DNA from: Planctomonas deserti
Lineage (GTDB): Bacteria > Actinomycetota > Actinomycetes > Actinomycetales > Microbacteriaceae
DNA: 64,000 nt
NCBI RefSeq assembly: GCF_003067705.1
Contig: NZ_QANL01000002.1
Coordinates: 744,001-808,000, forward strand
Reading direction: 5' to 3'
Positions 1 to 7,833 of the stretch are shown here, piece after piece. How positions within the stretch are numbered: the first letter of the stretch is position 1; each line of letters opens with the position of its first letter. The position numbers were made by a program, and so were the translations under genes. The notes below the pieces were generated by a model. The model did no database searches. It was not told the origin of the DNA and worked only from the letters and a program-made list of their open reading frames with translations.

Positions 1-2
1 GC

Positions 3-1199
3 GCCGTCGTCCGCGAGGGGAACGTCGCGTTCGAGGGCGACATGTCGGAGGAGACGCCCGGCTCCCGGCTCATCGCCGACGCGCTGCTCGACGGCGGGAC
101 CGAGCCGGTCTACCTGCAGAACTGGGCGGGCACGAGCACCGTGGCCCGCGCCCTGCTCTCCATCGAGGAGCAGTACGCCGGATCGACGGACTGGGCGGCG
201 ACTAAGGCCGCGGTCAGCCGCAAGGCGGTGATCCTCAAGTTCGCGTCCCAGGACGGCACCTACGACGGCTACATCCGCCCGACCTGGCCCGACATCCGCG
301 TGATCGACGTCTCGACCATAGCCTGGGGGTACGGCGCCCGCCGGGTCGCCCTGCCCGAGGGCGCCGCGATGCTCGGCGCGGACTGGATGCGCGAGAACGT
401 CACGGAGCGGGGGCCACTCGGCGCCCTCTACCGCGTGTGGGGCGACGGCCGGCAGATGGTGCCGGGCGACCCGACCGACTACTTCCACCTCAGCGGCTTC
501 TCCCGCGAGGAGCTGACGGAGCAGGGCTTCTGGGTCTGGATCGACCCGAGCCCGGCCGGGGAGTGGATCTCCGAGGGTGACACCACGAACCTGCTCAACC
601 TGTTCGCGAACGGGCTCCGCGGCCACGAGCATCCGTCCTACGGCGGCTGGGGCGGCCGGGCCGAGCGGACCGATGAGGGCCCGGACACCTGGAGCGTGGC
701 CGCGGCTCGGGACGCACGTCCCGAGGGCGAGGCACCGGATGCTGCCCCTTCCGTCGAGGCCGGCGCCGAGGGGTCGGTCTTCGGCGGACCCGCGTCGGAC
801 GAGTACTCGGTGACGCGCTGGTTCGCGCAGGCGCAGCGCGACTTCGCGACCCGGCTGCACTGGTCGGTGACGCCGGAGTACGCGGCGGCCAACCATCACC
901 CGCTGCTCTCCGTGCATCCGGGGCTCGACGTCGCCGCGGCCGCCGGCTCCCGGGTCGTCCTGCGCGCGACCGCCGAGGACCCGGATGGCGGCACCGTGAC
1001 TCTGCGCTGGTGGCAGTACCGCGAGGCGGGCACCCTGCCGGCGGCGCTCGAACTCGACGGGGCGGAGTCCGCCGAGGTCTCGTTCACGCTCCCGCCCGAC
1101 GCGACCCCCGGCCAGACGGCGCACCTCGTCGTCGAGGCTCGTGACGACGCGGAGCTCCCGCTCGCGACCTACCGCCGCGTGATCGTGACGGTCACCTAG
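3..1199 (+). CDS. DUF1593 / Sde182-like protein (5' end missing)
   Basis: The reading frame is open to the first base, and the residues before the first ATG (position 42) fit the family, so the true start lies outside the window. The visible ~398 residues resemble DUF1593 (Sde182 nucleoside-hydrolase-like) proteins: an N-terminal half with LIADALL, YLQNWAGTSTVARAL and GYIRPTWPDIRVID, then a C-terminal Ig-like beta domain (about the last 100 residues, AEDPDGGTVTLRWWQY) matching the Sde182 C-terminal module. The family occurs next to glycoside hydrolases, and its substrate is not firmly known. It heads the glycan-use region and runs in the direction of the serine hydrolase that follows 68 bp later. 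Confident on family, not on function. Confidence 0.75.
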   Translation, partial: AVVREGNVAFEGDMSEETPGSRLIADALLDGGTEPVYLQNWAGTSTVARALLSIEEQYAGSTDWAATKAAVSRKAVILKFASQDGTYDGYIRPTWPDIRVIDVSTIAWGYGARRVALPEGAAMLGADWMRENVTERGPLGALYRVWGDGRQMVPGDPTDYFHLSGFSREELTEQGFWVWIDPSPAGEWISEGDTTNLLNLFANGLRGHEHPSYGGWGGRAERTDEGPDTWSVAAARDARPEGEAPDAAPSVEAGAEGSVFGGPASDEYSVTRWFAQAQRDFATRLHWSVTPEYAAANHHPLLSVHPGLDVAAAAGSRVVLRATAEDPDGGTVTLRWWQYREAGTLPAALELDGAESAEVSFTLPPDATPGQTAHLVVEARDDAELPLATYRRVIVTVT

Positions 1200-1267
1200 C
1201 CTGAAGCTCTTCGCAGCCCCTTCCGACGGAGCACCGCGCTCCACACCGACGCCCAGGAGAAACGCCC

Positions 1268-2398
1268 ATGCCCGACACCCTTTCCGGACCCGTTCGCGGC
1301 CACGCAGACGAGCGGCTCGGCGGCATCGTCGCGCGCTTCGAGGCGGCCGTACGGAACGACCCCGACTTCTCCTTCCAGGCGGCGGCCTACCACCACGGCG
1401 AGTGCGTGCTCGACGTCTGGGGCGGCGCGCACCTCGGCGAGGACTCGCTCATGGTGCCGTTCTCCGTGTCGAAGAACATCATCGGCTTCACCGTGGCGCT
1501 CCTGATCCAGCGCGGCGAGCTGGACCTGGACGAGCGGGTGTCGACGTACTGGCCCGAGTTCGCCGCAGCCGGCAAGCGGGACGTCACCGTGCGGATGCTG
1601 CTCTCCCACCAGGCGGGCCTGCCGCAGGCCGACCCGCCCCTCGCGCCGGCCGAGCTGTTCGACCAGGAGCTCGCGGCGACGAGGCTCGCCGCGAGCCGGC
1701 CCTACTGGTACCCCGGGTCGTCCTTCGGCTACCACGGCATCACCATCGGCAACCTTGCGCTCGAGCTCGTCTCCCGCGCCACCGGCCGCACCCTGCACGA
1801 CGTCTACGAACGCGAGATCCGGGGCCCGGGGAACATCGACTTCCACCTGGGCCTGCCCGCCGGCCTGGAGTCCCGGCTCGTGCCGGTCCTGCCGATGGTG
1901 CTCCCCGCCGCCCCCGCCCAGCCGCAGGTCATGCCGGCCCTGCTGTCGCGCGTGTTCGCGCCGGCCGGACCGACGTTCGACCTCGCGAACGACGAGCGGA
2001 GCTGGCGGTTCGGCCACCCGGCGGTCTCCGCGACGGGATCCGCGCGGGGCATCGCGAAGCTGTTCGCCGTTGCCGTCACCGGCGTGGACGGCGGCGCGCC
2101 TCTCCTCAGCGCCGACACGGTGAGCATCGTGGGGCAGCAGCAGGTCCGCGGCTACGACGAGGTGCTCGGGCAGGCGCACCGGGCGCACTCCATCGTCTTC
2201 CAGAAGCCCACGCCGGACATGCCGCTCGGCGGACCCCGTGCGTTCGGGCACGACGGCGCCCAGGGCGCCCTCGGCGGCGTGGACCCGGACACCGGCGTCA
2301 GCTACGCCTACACGGTGGCGCGCGGGCCCTGGCCCGGGGGCGCCGACCCCCGCGCTCTCGCGCTGGCCGCCGAGCTGAACGCCGTATTTGGTTCCTGA
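1268..2398 (+). CDS. Serine hydrolase, class C beta-lactamase / EstB-like esterase family
   Basis: A 376-residue protein with the penicillin-binding/beta-lactamase fold. The SxxK catalytic motif is S66-V-S-K69, followed by the typical LLSHQAGLP segment (about 113-120) and a GYHG segment at 155-158 where the family's catalytic Tyr is expected. No signal peptide is seen, so it is probably a cytoplasmic esterase or amidase rather than a periplasmic beta-lactamase. AGGAGAAA lies just before the ATG. In this carbohydrate region it may remove acyl groups from imported sugars, but this is inferred from context only. Confidence 0.85.
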   Translation: MPDTLSGPVRGHADERLGGIVARFEAAVRNDPDFSFQAAAYHHGECVLDVWGGAHLGEDSLMVPFSVSKNIIGFTVALLIQRGELDLDERVSTYWPEFAAAGKRDVTVRMLLSHQAGLPQADPPLAPAELFDQELAATRLAASRPYWYPGSSFGYHGITIGNLALELVSRATGRTLHDVYEREIRGPGNIDFHLGLPAGLESRLVPVLPMVLPAAPAQPQVMPALLSRVFAPAGPTFDLANDERSWRFGHPAVSATGSARGIAKLFAVAVTGVDGGAPLLSADTVSIVGQQQVRGYDEVLGQAHRAHSIVFQKPTPDMPLGGPRAFGHDGAQGALGGVDPDTGVSYAYTVARGPWPGGADPRALALAAELNAVFGS

Positions 2399-2423
2399 CG
2401 CGAGCGCTGCTCGCCCACGATCA

Positions 2424-2497
2424 CCTCGCCGCGGGTGCCGGCTCCCCGCGGCGAGGTCCCTCCTCGGTCCCGAATCCGGGCCCCGAACGGGGCCCGG
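2424..2497. terminator. Two hairpins between convergent genes
   Basis: Two perfect inverted repeats lie between the stop of the serine hydrolase and the end of the opposing GH3 gene. The first is CCTCGCCGCGG (2424-2434) with CCGCGGCGAGG (2446-2456). The second is CCGGGCCCC (2476-2484) with GGGGCCCGG (2489-2497) and a GAAC loop. Neither has a T-tract. They probably act as a bidirectional terminator or mRNA 3' end stabiliser. Confidence 0.6.
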
Positions 2498-2518
2498 GGT
2501 CCAGGCTCGGGTCCAGGC

Positions 2519-4360
2519 CTAGACGGTCAGCCCGTGGCCGTGGGGGTAGAGCGGATTCCCGGTATCCGACGGCACGTCGGGGCGGCTCGCCTCGACGGCG
2601 GCCATGGACCGGGGCAGCTCGAACGGAAGGCGCCCGCGCGGGGCGACGCGGCCGGTCAGGGCGTCCAGCAGGGCGGCGTCCGACGCGCCGTAGGAGCCCA
2701 CGAGGGCCGTGACAGCGTCGTCCAGGTCGGCCAGGATCGCGGGCCGTTCGAGCGTCACGTCGAGCACCACCGGCACCTGGGCGGCGAGCGAGCGGATGCG
2801 CTCCGTCACGTCGGCCGGGAAGTCGAGGGACCCCTGGTGGAACATCGCCTCGAGGAAGTAGGTGTTGCGCGGCTCGAACGGTGCGGGGAGCCGCACGAGG
2901 GCCAGGTCGGCCTCCGCCGGGTCCGCCACCACGGTGCCGATGCCCGCGACAGAGTCGGCTGAGACGCCCTCGAGGTAGAGGCGCAGTCCGGTGCGCAGGG
3001 GGAGCGCGGCGCCGCCGCCCGGCAGGTCCCCGTTCTTCAGCACGGTCACCGACTCGGCCTGCGCCAGGTGCCCGGCCTCCCGGAACTCGGGCGCCCCGAC
3101 GATGCGGTCCGCCGCGTCCTCGTCGAGGTAGGGGTCGTCGAACAGGCCGAGCTGGAACTTCACGAGCAGCAGGCGGCGCACGGCCTCGTCGATCCTGGCC
3201 TCGGCCACGCGCCCGGAGGCGACGAGGTCGAGCACGAGGTCGGTGCGCTCCTCGCCGCCGAACTGATCGGCCCCCGCGTCGAGGATGCGCTCCATCCGCT
3301 CGATCGGGGAGAGCTCCTCGACGCCCCAGGCGCGGGCCGGGAAGGGCAGCCCCATGACCTCGACGTCGGTGATGAGGCCCCAGTCGGTGACGACGACGCC
3401 GTCGAAGCCGAGCTTCTCGCGGAGCAGCCGGGTCACGATGCGGCGGTTGAAGCTGAAGGCGACCTCCTCCACGGTCTCCCCGTCGAGCTCGAGGTCGATC
3501 GGCTTGCCGTACGCGGGCATGATCGCGCTCGTGCCGGCCGCGATCGCCGCCCGGAACGGCGCGAGATGCTCCTCGAACCGGCCGCCGGGGTACACCTGGT
3601 CGTGCCCGTAGACGAAGTGGGAGTCCCCGCCGTCCTGCAGCGGCCCGCCGCCCGGGAAGTGCTTCGTCGTGCAGGCGACGCTGTCCGGGCCGATCCGCTC
3701 GCCCTGGAAGCCGTCGAGATGGGCGACGACGAGGTCGGCCGCGGTCGCCGCGTCCTGACCGTAGGTGTGAATCTGGCGGGCCCACCGCGGCTCCGTCGCC
3801 AGGTCGATCTGCGGGTGCAGTGCGGCGCGGATGCCGAGCGCCAGGTACTCCTGCCGGGCGATGGCCGCGAAGCGCCGCACGAGCTCGACGTCGCCGATGG
3901 CGGCGAGGCCGAGGGGCTCGGGCCACTGCGACAGGCTGCCCGCTGCGATCGAGGCCCCCGCGTTCTCGCTGAAGGCGTGCCGCGGGTCGGTGGAGAGCGT
4001 GACCGGGATGCCGTGTGGCGTCTCCTCGGCCAGCTCCTGCAGCGCGTTGTGCCAGCGCACGGTGTCGCGCACCGAGGGGAGGGCGCTCACGTTGAAGTGG
4101 TTGATCAGCTTGCCCATCACGACCTCGCGCGGCGTCGCGGGGGAGAATCCGGCGGCCTCGTCGTGCGCCCCCGGCTCGCCGATCCCGAGCATCGAGTGGA
4201 AGAGCAGTCCCGCCTTCTCCTCGAGAGACAGCCGGGGCACGAGGTCGGCGACGCGGTCCTCCGGGGAGAGGCGCGGATCCTCGTAGGGGTCGAGTCGCCC
4301 GTTCCCGTTCAGGTCCCGGTACTCCACGCCGTCCGGCGTCGTTGCTCTGCTGCGCGTCAT
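2519..4360 (-). CDS. Glycoside hydrolase family 3 protein (beta-glucosidase-like)
   Basis: A 613-residue two-domain GH3 enzyme for releasing non-reducing-end sugars from oligosaccharides. The N-terminal barrel carries KHFPGGG (233-239) and VVVTDWG, with D326 the probable nucleophile. The alpha/beta sandwich follows, and there is no C-terminal fibronectin-like domain. The N-terminus has DLNGNGRLDPYED (16-28), which looks like an EF-hand/dockerin-type calcium loop. No signal peptide is visible, so it should act in the cytoplasm on imported sugars. It lies 121 bp downstream of the sulfatase on the same strand and may share its transcript. The exact sugar specificity cannot be read from sequence. 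Confidence 0.88.
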   Translation of the reverse strand: MTRSRATTPDGVEYRDLNGNGRLDPYEDPRLSPEDRVADLVPRLSLEEKAGLLFHSMLGIGEPGAHDEAAGFSPATPREVVMGKLINHFNVSALPSVRDTVRWHNALQELAEETPHGIPVTLSTDPRHAFSENAGASIAAGSLSQWPEPLGLAAIGDVELVRRFAAIARQEYLALGIRAALHPQIDLATEPRWARQIHTYGQDAATAADLVVAHLDGFQGERIGPDSVACTTKHFPGGGPLQDGGDSHFVYGHDQVYPGGRFEEHLAPFRAAIAAGTSAIMPAYGKPIDLELDGETVEEVAFSFNRRIVTRLLREKLGFDGVVVTDWGLITDVEVMGLPFPARAWGVEELSPIERMERILDAGADQFGGEERTDLVLDLVASGRVAEARIDEAVRRLLLVKFQLGLFDDPYLDEDAADRIVGAPEFREAGHLAQAESVTVLKNGDLPGGGAALPLRTGLRLYLEGVSADSVAGIGTVVADPAEADLALVRLPAPFEPRNTYFLEAMFHQGSLDFPADVTERIRSLAAQVPVVLDVTLERPAILADLDDAVTALVGSYGASDAALLDALTGRVAPRGRLPFELPRSMAAVEASRPDVPSDTGNPLYPHGHGLTV

Positions 4361-4447
4361 TGCTGCACCTTCATCGCTTGCGTCGTTCCTCGGCGCCGCC
4401 CGCGCGAAACCGGGGAGGCACCGGCGCCCACCGTCGGACGTCTCTGA

Positions 4448-4476
4448 ACCCTAGCAAAGAAAAGCGAATGGTCGCT
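4448..4476 (-). promoter_or_regulatory. Inverted repeat with possible -10 for the GH3 gene
   Basis: Read on the minus strand, AACCTAGC and GCTAGGGTT flank an 18-base AT-richer stretch between the sulfatase stop and the GH3 start. TAGGGT (4453 down to 4448) fits the TANNNT actinobacterial -10 and would give an 88-base leader. The arms could instead be an operator or the sulfatase terminator. No clear -35 is present. Confidence 0.3.
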
Positions 4477-4481
4477 AGGTT

Positions 4482-5912
4482 TTAGACTCCGGCCGGCCGG
4501 GGCTGCGAGGGGTGCGGCGCGTCGCCCACCTTCTCCTGCTCCCGCCAGAGAGCGCGCTTCAACTCGTCGCGGATCTCCGCGTAGGCGGGATCGGCGTAGA
4601 CGTTGCGCACCTCGTGCGGGTCCGCCTCGAGGTCGTACAGCTCCCACTCCGGCGGGTAGCCGTAGAAGCCGGCGCCCTGCTGCCCGAGCCCGTCGTTGTA
4701 GAAGTAGATGAGCTTGTACTGCCTCGTGCGGTAGCCGTAGTGGGCCGACGCCTTGTGGATGATGTCGTCGTTCTCCCAGTAGCGGTAGTACGCGCCCTCG
4801 GCCTCCGGCTCGGTCGGGGCGCCCAGCAGGTCGCCCCAGAAGCTGCGGCCCTGCATGCGCGGGTGATGCGGCACGCCCGCTGCGTCGAGAATCGTCTTCG
4901 CCCAGTCCACGTTGGTGACGATGCCGTCGAAGATTCGGCCGGCGGCGATCCGCCGGGGGTAGCTCAGCAGGAGCGGCATCCGCAGCGACTCCTCGTACAT
5001 GAACCGCTTGTCGAACCAGCCGTGCTCGCCCAGGAAGAAGCCCTGGTCCGAGGAGTACATGAGCAACGTGTCATCGAACTCCCCGCGGGCGCGCAGCCAG
5101 TCGAGCACCCGCCCGACGTTGTCGTCGACCGAGGCGACGCAGCGCAGGTAGTCCTCCATCATGCGCTGGTACTTCCAGAGCGCCTGATCCTCGTAGGAGA
5201 GCCCCTCGGGCGGGTCGACCTTGAGGTCGGACGTGCTGAGGTCGTCGGCGACCCGCATGCGGGCGCGTCGCATCGAGACCGAGCGCGTCGCGTAGTCGTC
5301 GAAGAAGGTCTCCGGCACCGGGATGGGGTCCGAGTACAGCTCGGCGTGCTTGGTGTCGGGTTCCCACGAGCGGTGCGGGGCCTTGTGATAGATCAGCACG
5401 CACCAGGGCTCGTCGCCCTCGAGGCTCTCGACCCACTCGGTGGCGAGGTCGGTGATGATGTCCGTCGCGTACCCCTCGATGGCGCGCTCGCCGTTCTCGG
5501 AGAGGAAGGTGGGATTCCAGTACTCGCCCTGCCCGTGCGTGCCGCTGAGGACCTCCCAGTGGTCGAAGTTCTGCGGGTCGTGCCCGTCGCCCATCCCGAG
5601 GTGCCACTTGCCGATCATCGCCGTGCGGTAGCCGGCGGCCTTCAGCTCGCTGACGAACGTCGGCTGGCTCGCGTCGATGGCGGTCCAGAGCGTGGTCACG
5701 CCGTTCACGTGGCTGTGCGTGCCGGTGAGGATGGAGGCCCGGCTGGGGGAGCAGAGCGAGTTCGCGACGAAGCAGCTGTCGAAGCGCACGCCGGCGGCGG
5801 CGACCTCGTCGATGCGCGGCGTGGTGTTCACGACAGACCCGTAAGCGCCGATCGTCTGGGTGCCGTGGTCGTCGGTGAGGATCATCACGATATTGGGCCG
5901 TCGTTCGGTCAT
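4482..5912 (-). CDS. Type I sulfatase (formylglycine-dependent)
   Basis: A 476-residue arylsulfatase-family enzyme hydrolysing sulfate esters. The active-site motif is C54-S-P-S-R58 followed by ILTG, the CxPxR signature in which Cys is converted to formylglycine. The metal-binding Asp pair is D14-D15 in ILTDDHG. There is no signal peptide, so it should be cytoplasmic. I chose the ATG at 5912 because it overlaps the PadR stop codon as ATGA; a longer open frame upstream lies inside the PadR gene. The organism can activate it, because a formylglycine-generating enzyme is encoded at 19470-20546. A carbohydrate substrate is suggested by neighbouring GH3, GH42 and sugar transport genes but is not proven. 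Confidence 0.92.
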   Translation of the reverse strand: MTERRPNIVMILTDDHGTQTIGAYGSVVNTTPRIDEVAAAGVRFDSCFVANSLCSPSRASILTGTHSHVNGVTTLWTAIDASQPTFVSELKAAGYRTAMIGKWHLGMGDGHDPQNFDHWEVLSGTHGQGEYWNPTFLSENGERAIEGYATDIITDLATEWVESLEGDEPWCVLIYHKAPHRSWEPDTKHAELYSDPIPVPETFFDDYATRSVSMRRARMRVADDLSTSDLKVDPPEGLSYEDQALWKYQRMMEDYLRCVASVDDNVGRVLDWLRARGEFDDTLLMYSSDQGFFLGEHGWFDKRFMYEESLRMPLLLSYPRRIAAGRIFDGIVTNVDWAKTILDAAGVPHHPRMQGRSFWGDLLGAPTEPEAEGAYYRYWENDDIIHKASAHYGYRTRQYKLIYFYNDGLGQQGAGFYGYPPEWELYDLEADPHEVRNVYADPAYAEIRDELKRALWREQEKVGDAPHPSQPRPAGV

Positions 5913-6565
5913 CGGGTTTCTGCCTTCCGGGAAGCGGAGTCGGGGAGCGGATCGGGCGAGGGGGAGGGCGCCGGGAGCGCGGCGGCGAGGTGGGCGAGGC
6001 GGTCCTCCGCGGACTCGAGCCACGCGATGAGCGTGGCCGCGAGCAGCCGGCCCCGGCTCTCGAGAAGCAGGGAGGCCTCGAGGGCCCAGGCGGCGTCGTC
6101 GGCGTCTCCGGAGTCGGCGCGCGGGCCCGTGCCCGTGCCGATCAGGCCGGCGTCCAGGGGCACGCGGCGGTCGTGCTGCGCGCGGCGGAAACGCAGCTCC
6201 ATGCGCACGAGCTCGAGCAGCGTCGCGGGACCGCGGTGGCGCGAGAAGTACATCCGCACCTGGAAGTCGGGATCCATCGGCCGCTCGGCGGGCTGGTAGG
6301 GCGAGTCCACCCACGCCTCGAACGCCTCCCGGCCGTCCTCCGTGAGGGCGTACAGCTTCGCGTCCGGCCCGGAGCCGCGGGGGTCGGGGGTGGACGCGGC
6401 CCACCCACGCTCGACGAGCCGTCCGAGCTGCCGGTAGATCTGCGAGGTCTGGGCCGAGTAGCCGAGCGCCCAGCCGTACCGGTTCAGCCACCTCCGCACG
6501 TCGTAGCCCGTGTGCGGACCCTGCCGCAGCAGCCCCAGCGTGATGATGTCGAGTTTCTGCAGCAC
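5909..6565 (-). CDS. PadR-family transcriptional regulator
   Basis: A 218-residue protein with an N-terminal PadR winged helix (about 1-85: LDIITLGLLRQGPHTGYDVRR-type start, YRQLGRLVERGW, LTEDGREAF) and a helical C-terminal Vir_act_alpha_C-like domain. The start is GTG with GAGGGAA just upstream. It overlaps the sulfatase by 4 bases, so the two are translationally coupled. A PadR repressor controlling its own operon, responding to a small ligand, is the usual arrangement. Confidence 0.88.
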   Translation of the reverse strand: MLQKLDIITLGLLRQGPHTGYDVRRWLNRYGWALGYSAQTSQIYRQLGRLVERGWAASTPDPRGSGPDAKLYALTEDGREAFEAWVDSPYQPAERPMDPDFQVRMYFSRHRGPATLLELVRMELRFRRAQHDRRVPLDAGLIGTGTGPRADSGDADDAAWALEASLLLESRGRLLAATLIAWLESAEDRLAHLAAALPAPSPSPDPLPDSASRKAETR

Positions 6566-6589
6566 CGGTTCCCTCGCCCCGCTATTCCG

Positions 6590-6667
6590 AGAGTGGAACG
6601 GCGTGGAATGGACGGTACCCTGATCGGGTCGGATCCCACAAGGGCCCAGCTAGGTGCAGAGTGGAAT
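6590..6667. promoter_or_regulatory. Direct repeats upstream of the padR-sulfatase operon
   Basis: AGAGTGGAAC at 6590-6599 and AGAGTGGAAT at 6658-6667 are near-identical, and GCGTGGAATGG (from 6601) is a third partial match. They lie in the 150-bp gap before the PadR gene and could be regulator binding sites. Nothing identifies the protein that binds them. Confidence 0.3.
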
Positions 6668-6715
6668 ACCAGGAGCGCAGCCCACCGCGACGACGGCTCC
6701 CTGTGCAGCGGCCCG

Positions 6716-7642
6716 TCAGGCGGAGACGCGCGCGATCTTCGTGTACATGTCCTCGAACATCAGCCGGGTGTCGAGTGCCGTGTAGATCCGCATCGGGCGG
6801 CCGTCGGGCCGCGGCTCGTACCAGCCCTCGGCGCTCAGCAGCGGGGTGGGGCGGATCGCGTACGTGCTCGACGACGGGTCGGCCTCGAAGGACGAGTGCA
6901 GCGCGGTGAGTAGGACGAGCGGCTGGTCGCCCAGGCAGTACGTCTCGCCCATCAGCAGGCCTGCGGACTCCGCCATGGCGGCGAGGGAATCGATGCTCTC
7001 GGCGAGCCGGCGGCCCAGCGGGCCGTGCGGGCGGACGCGGGCGTCGAGCTCGGCGAAGGACACGAGCGCCTGGCGATACGTGTTCCGCGGCACCTGCCAC
7101 AGGGGCACGGTCGAGTCGTTGAACACCGTGCGGGCGGCCGGGATGTCGATGGCGAGGTTGTACTCCACGCGCCCGGCGATGGGGAAGTCGAGCCCGAGCC
7201 CCTCGTGCTCGGGTCCGCCGATCCACACGGCGGTGAGGCGATTGGCGATGCGCGGCTCGAGCAGCACGGCGCTCGCAAGCTCCGTCATGCCCGCGCCCAG
7301 CGCGACGAACAGCGGCAGGTCGGTGTCCTCGCGCAGAGCCTCCCGCACGATGGCCTCGGCGGCGGCGCTCGCGATCGGCACGGCCGCATCGGCGAGTCCG
7401 ATGTTGCTGCCCGCGAGCACGGGGATGTCGCTGCCGAGCAGTGCGAGCAGGTCCCGGGCGATGTCGGCCGCGTTGTCCGCCTGGCGGTCCGACGGGTCGA
7501 AGTGGTCGCCGGCAGCGAGGTGGGAGCCGATCACGAACGGGATCTCGACCGAGGGGCTCAGCACGTGGTGGGCGAGCTGGAAGAGGTCGTCCGGGTCCCC
7601 GGAGAAGTCGTTGTCGATGATGACCCGATATCGCGGCTGCAT
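6716..7642 (-). CDS. Nucleoside hydrolase family protein (IU_nuc_hydro fold)
   Basis: A 308-residue member of the inosine-uridine nucleoside hydrolase fold, normally cleaving N-glycosidic bonds with a bound calcium ion. The N-terminal Asp cluster reads DNDFSGDPDD (10-19), so D10, D12, D18 and D19 are present but with two extra residues compared with the classical DxDPGxDD. WIGGPEHEGLG and the C-terminal half are typical. GGGAG precedes the ATG. It is divergent from the transporter operon and shares its promoter region. With a DUF1593 protein also present, it may act on a glycoside other than a nucleoside. Confidence 0.8.
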   Translation of the reverse strand: MQPRYRVIIDNDFSGDPDDLFQLAHHVLSPSVEIPFVIGSHLAAGDHFDPSDRQADNAADIARDLLALLGSDIPVLAGSNIGLADAAVPIASAAAEAIVREALREDTDLPLFVALGAGMTELASAVLLEPRIANRLTAVWIGGPEHEGLGLDFPIAGRVEYNLAIDIPAARTVFNDSTVPLWQVPRNTYRQALVSFAELDARVRPHGPLGRRLAESIDSLAAMAESAGLLMGETYCLGDQPLVLLTALHSSFEADPSSSTYAIRPTPLLSAEGWYEPRPDGRPMRIYTALDTRLMFEDMYTKIARVSA

Positions 7643-7730
7643 GCTGCTCCCTGCCCGGGCGCCTCGACGCGCTCCGATTCGGCGCTCACGCTAGCCCGTC
7701 CTCGGGCCTCTCAGCAAAACGTTATGAACC

Positions 7731-7784
7731 ACTAGAAATTGGGCTCTTCAAAACCTTGTGCCCACTCGGGATTGCGCTTACAGT
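7731..7784 (+). promoter_or_regulatory. Promoter of the transport/GH42/GH3 operon with a shared operator-like element
   Basis: TTGTGC (7756-7761), a 17-bp spacer and TACAGT (7779-7784) form a good sigma-70-type promoter 50 bases before the lipoprotein start. ACTCGGGATTG (7764-7774) fills the spacer. A looser copy, ACTAGAAATTG (7731-7741), lies on the side of the divergent nucleoside hydrolase gene. The same ACTCGGGATTG occurs in the promoter of the second sulfatase. Confidence 0.6.
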
Positions 7785-7833
7785 TCCACAACAGACGGTC
7801 CGAAGACGGGCTGCGCACCATGGAAGGACAACG

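Noticed and set aside
1196-2251. Long minus-strand open frame opposite the serine hydrolase
   Set aside because: Arg/Val/Gly-rich shadow of a high-GC gene with no recognisable motif; the plus-strand SxxK protein is clearly the real one. The same applies to many other long frames, e.g. 2421-3926, 15079-17754 and 39823-42087 on the minus strand.
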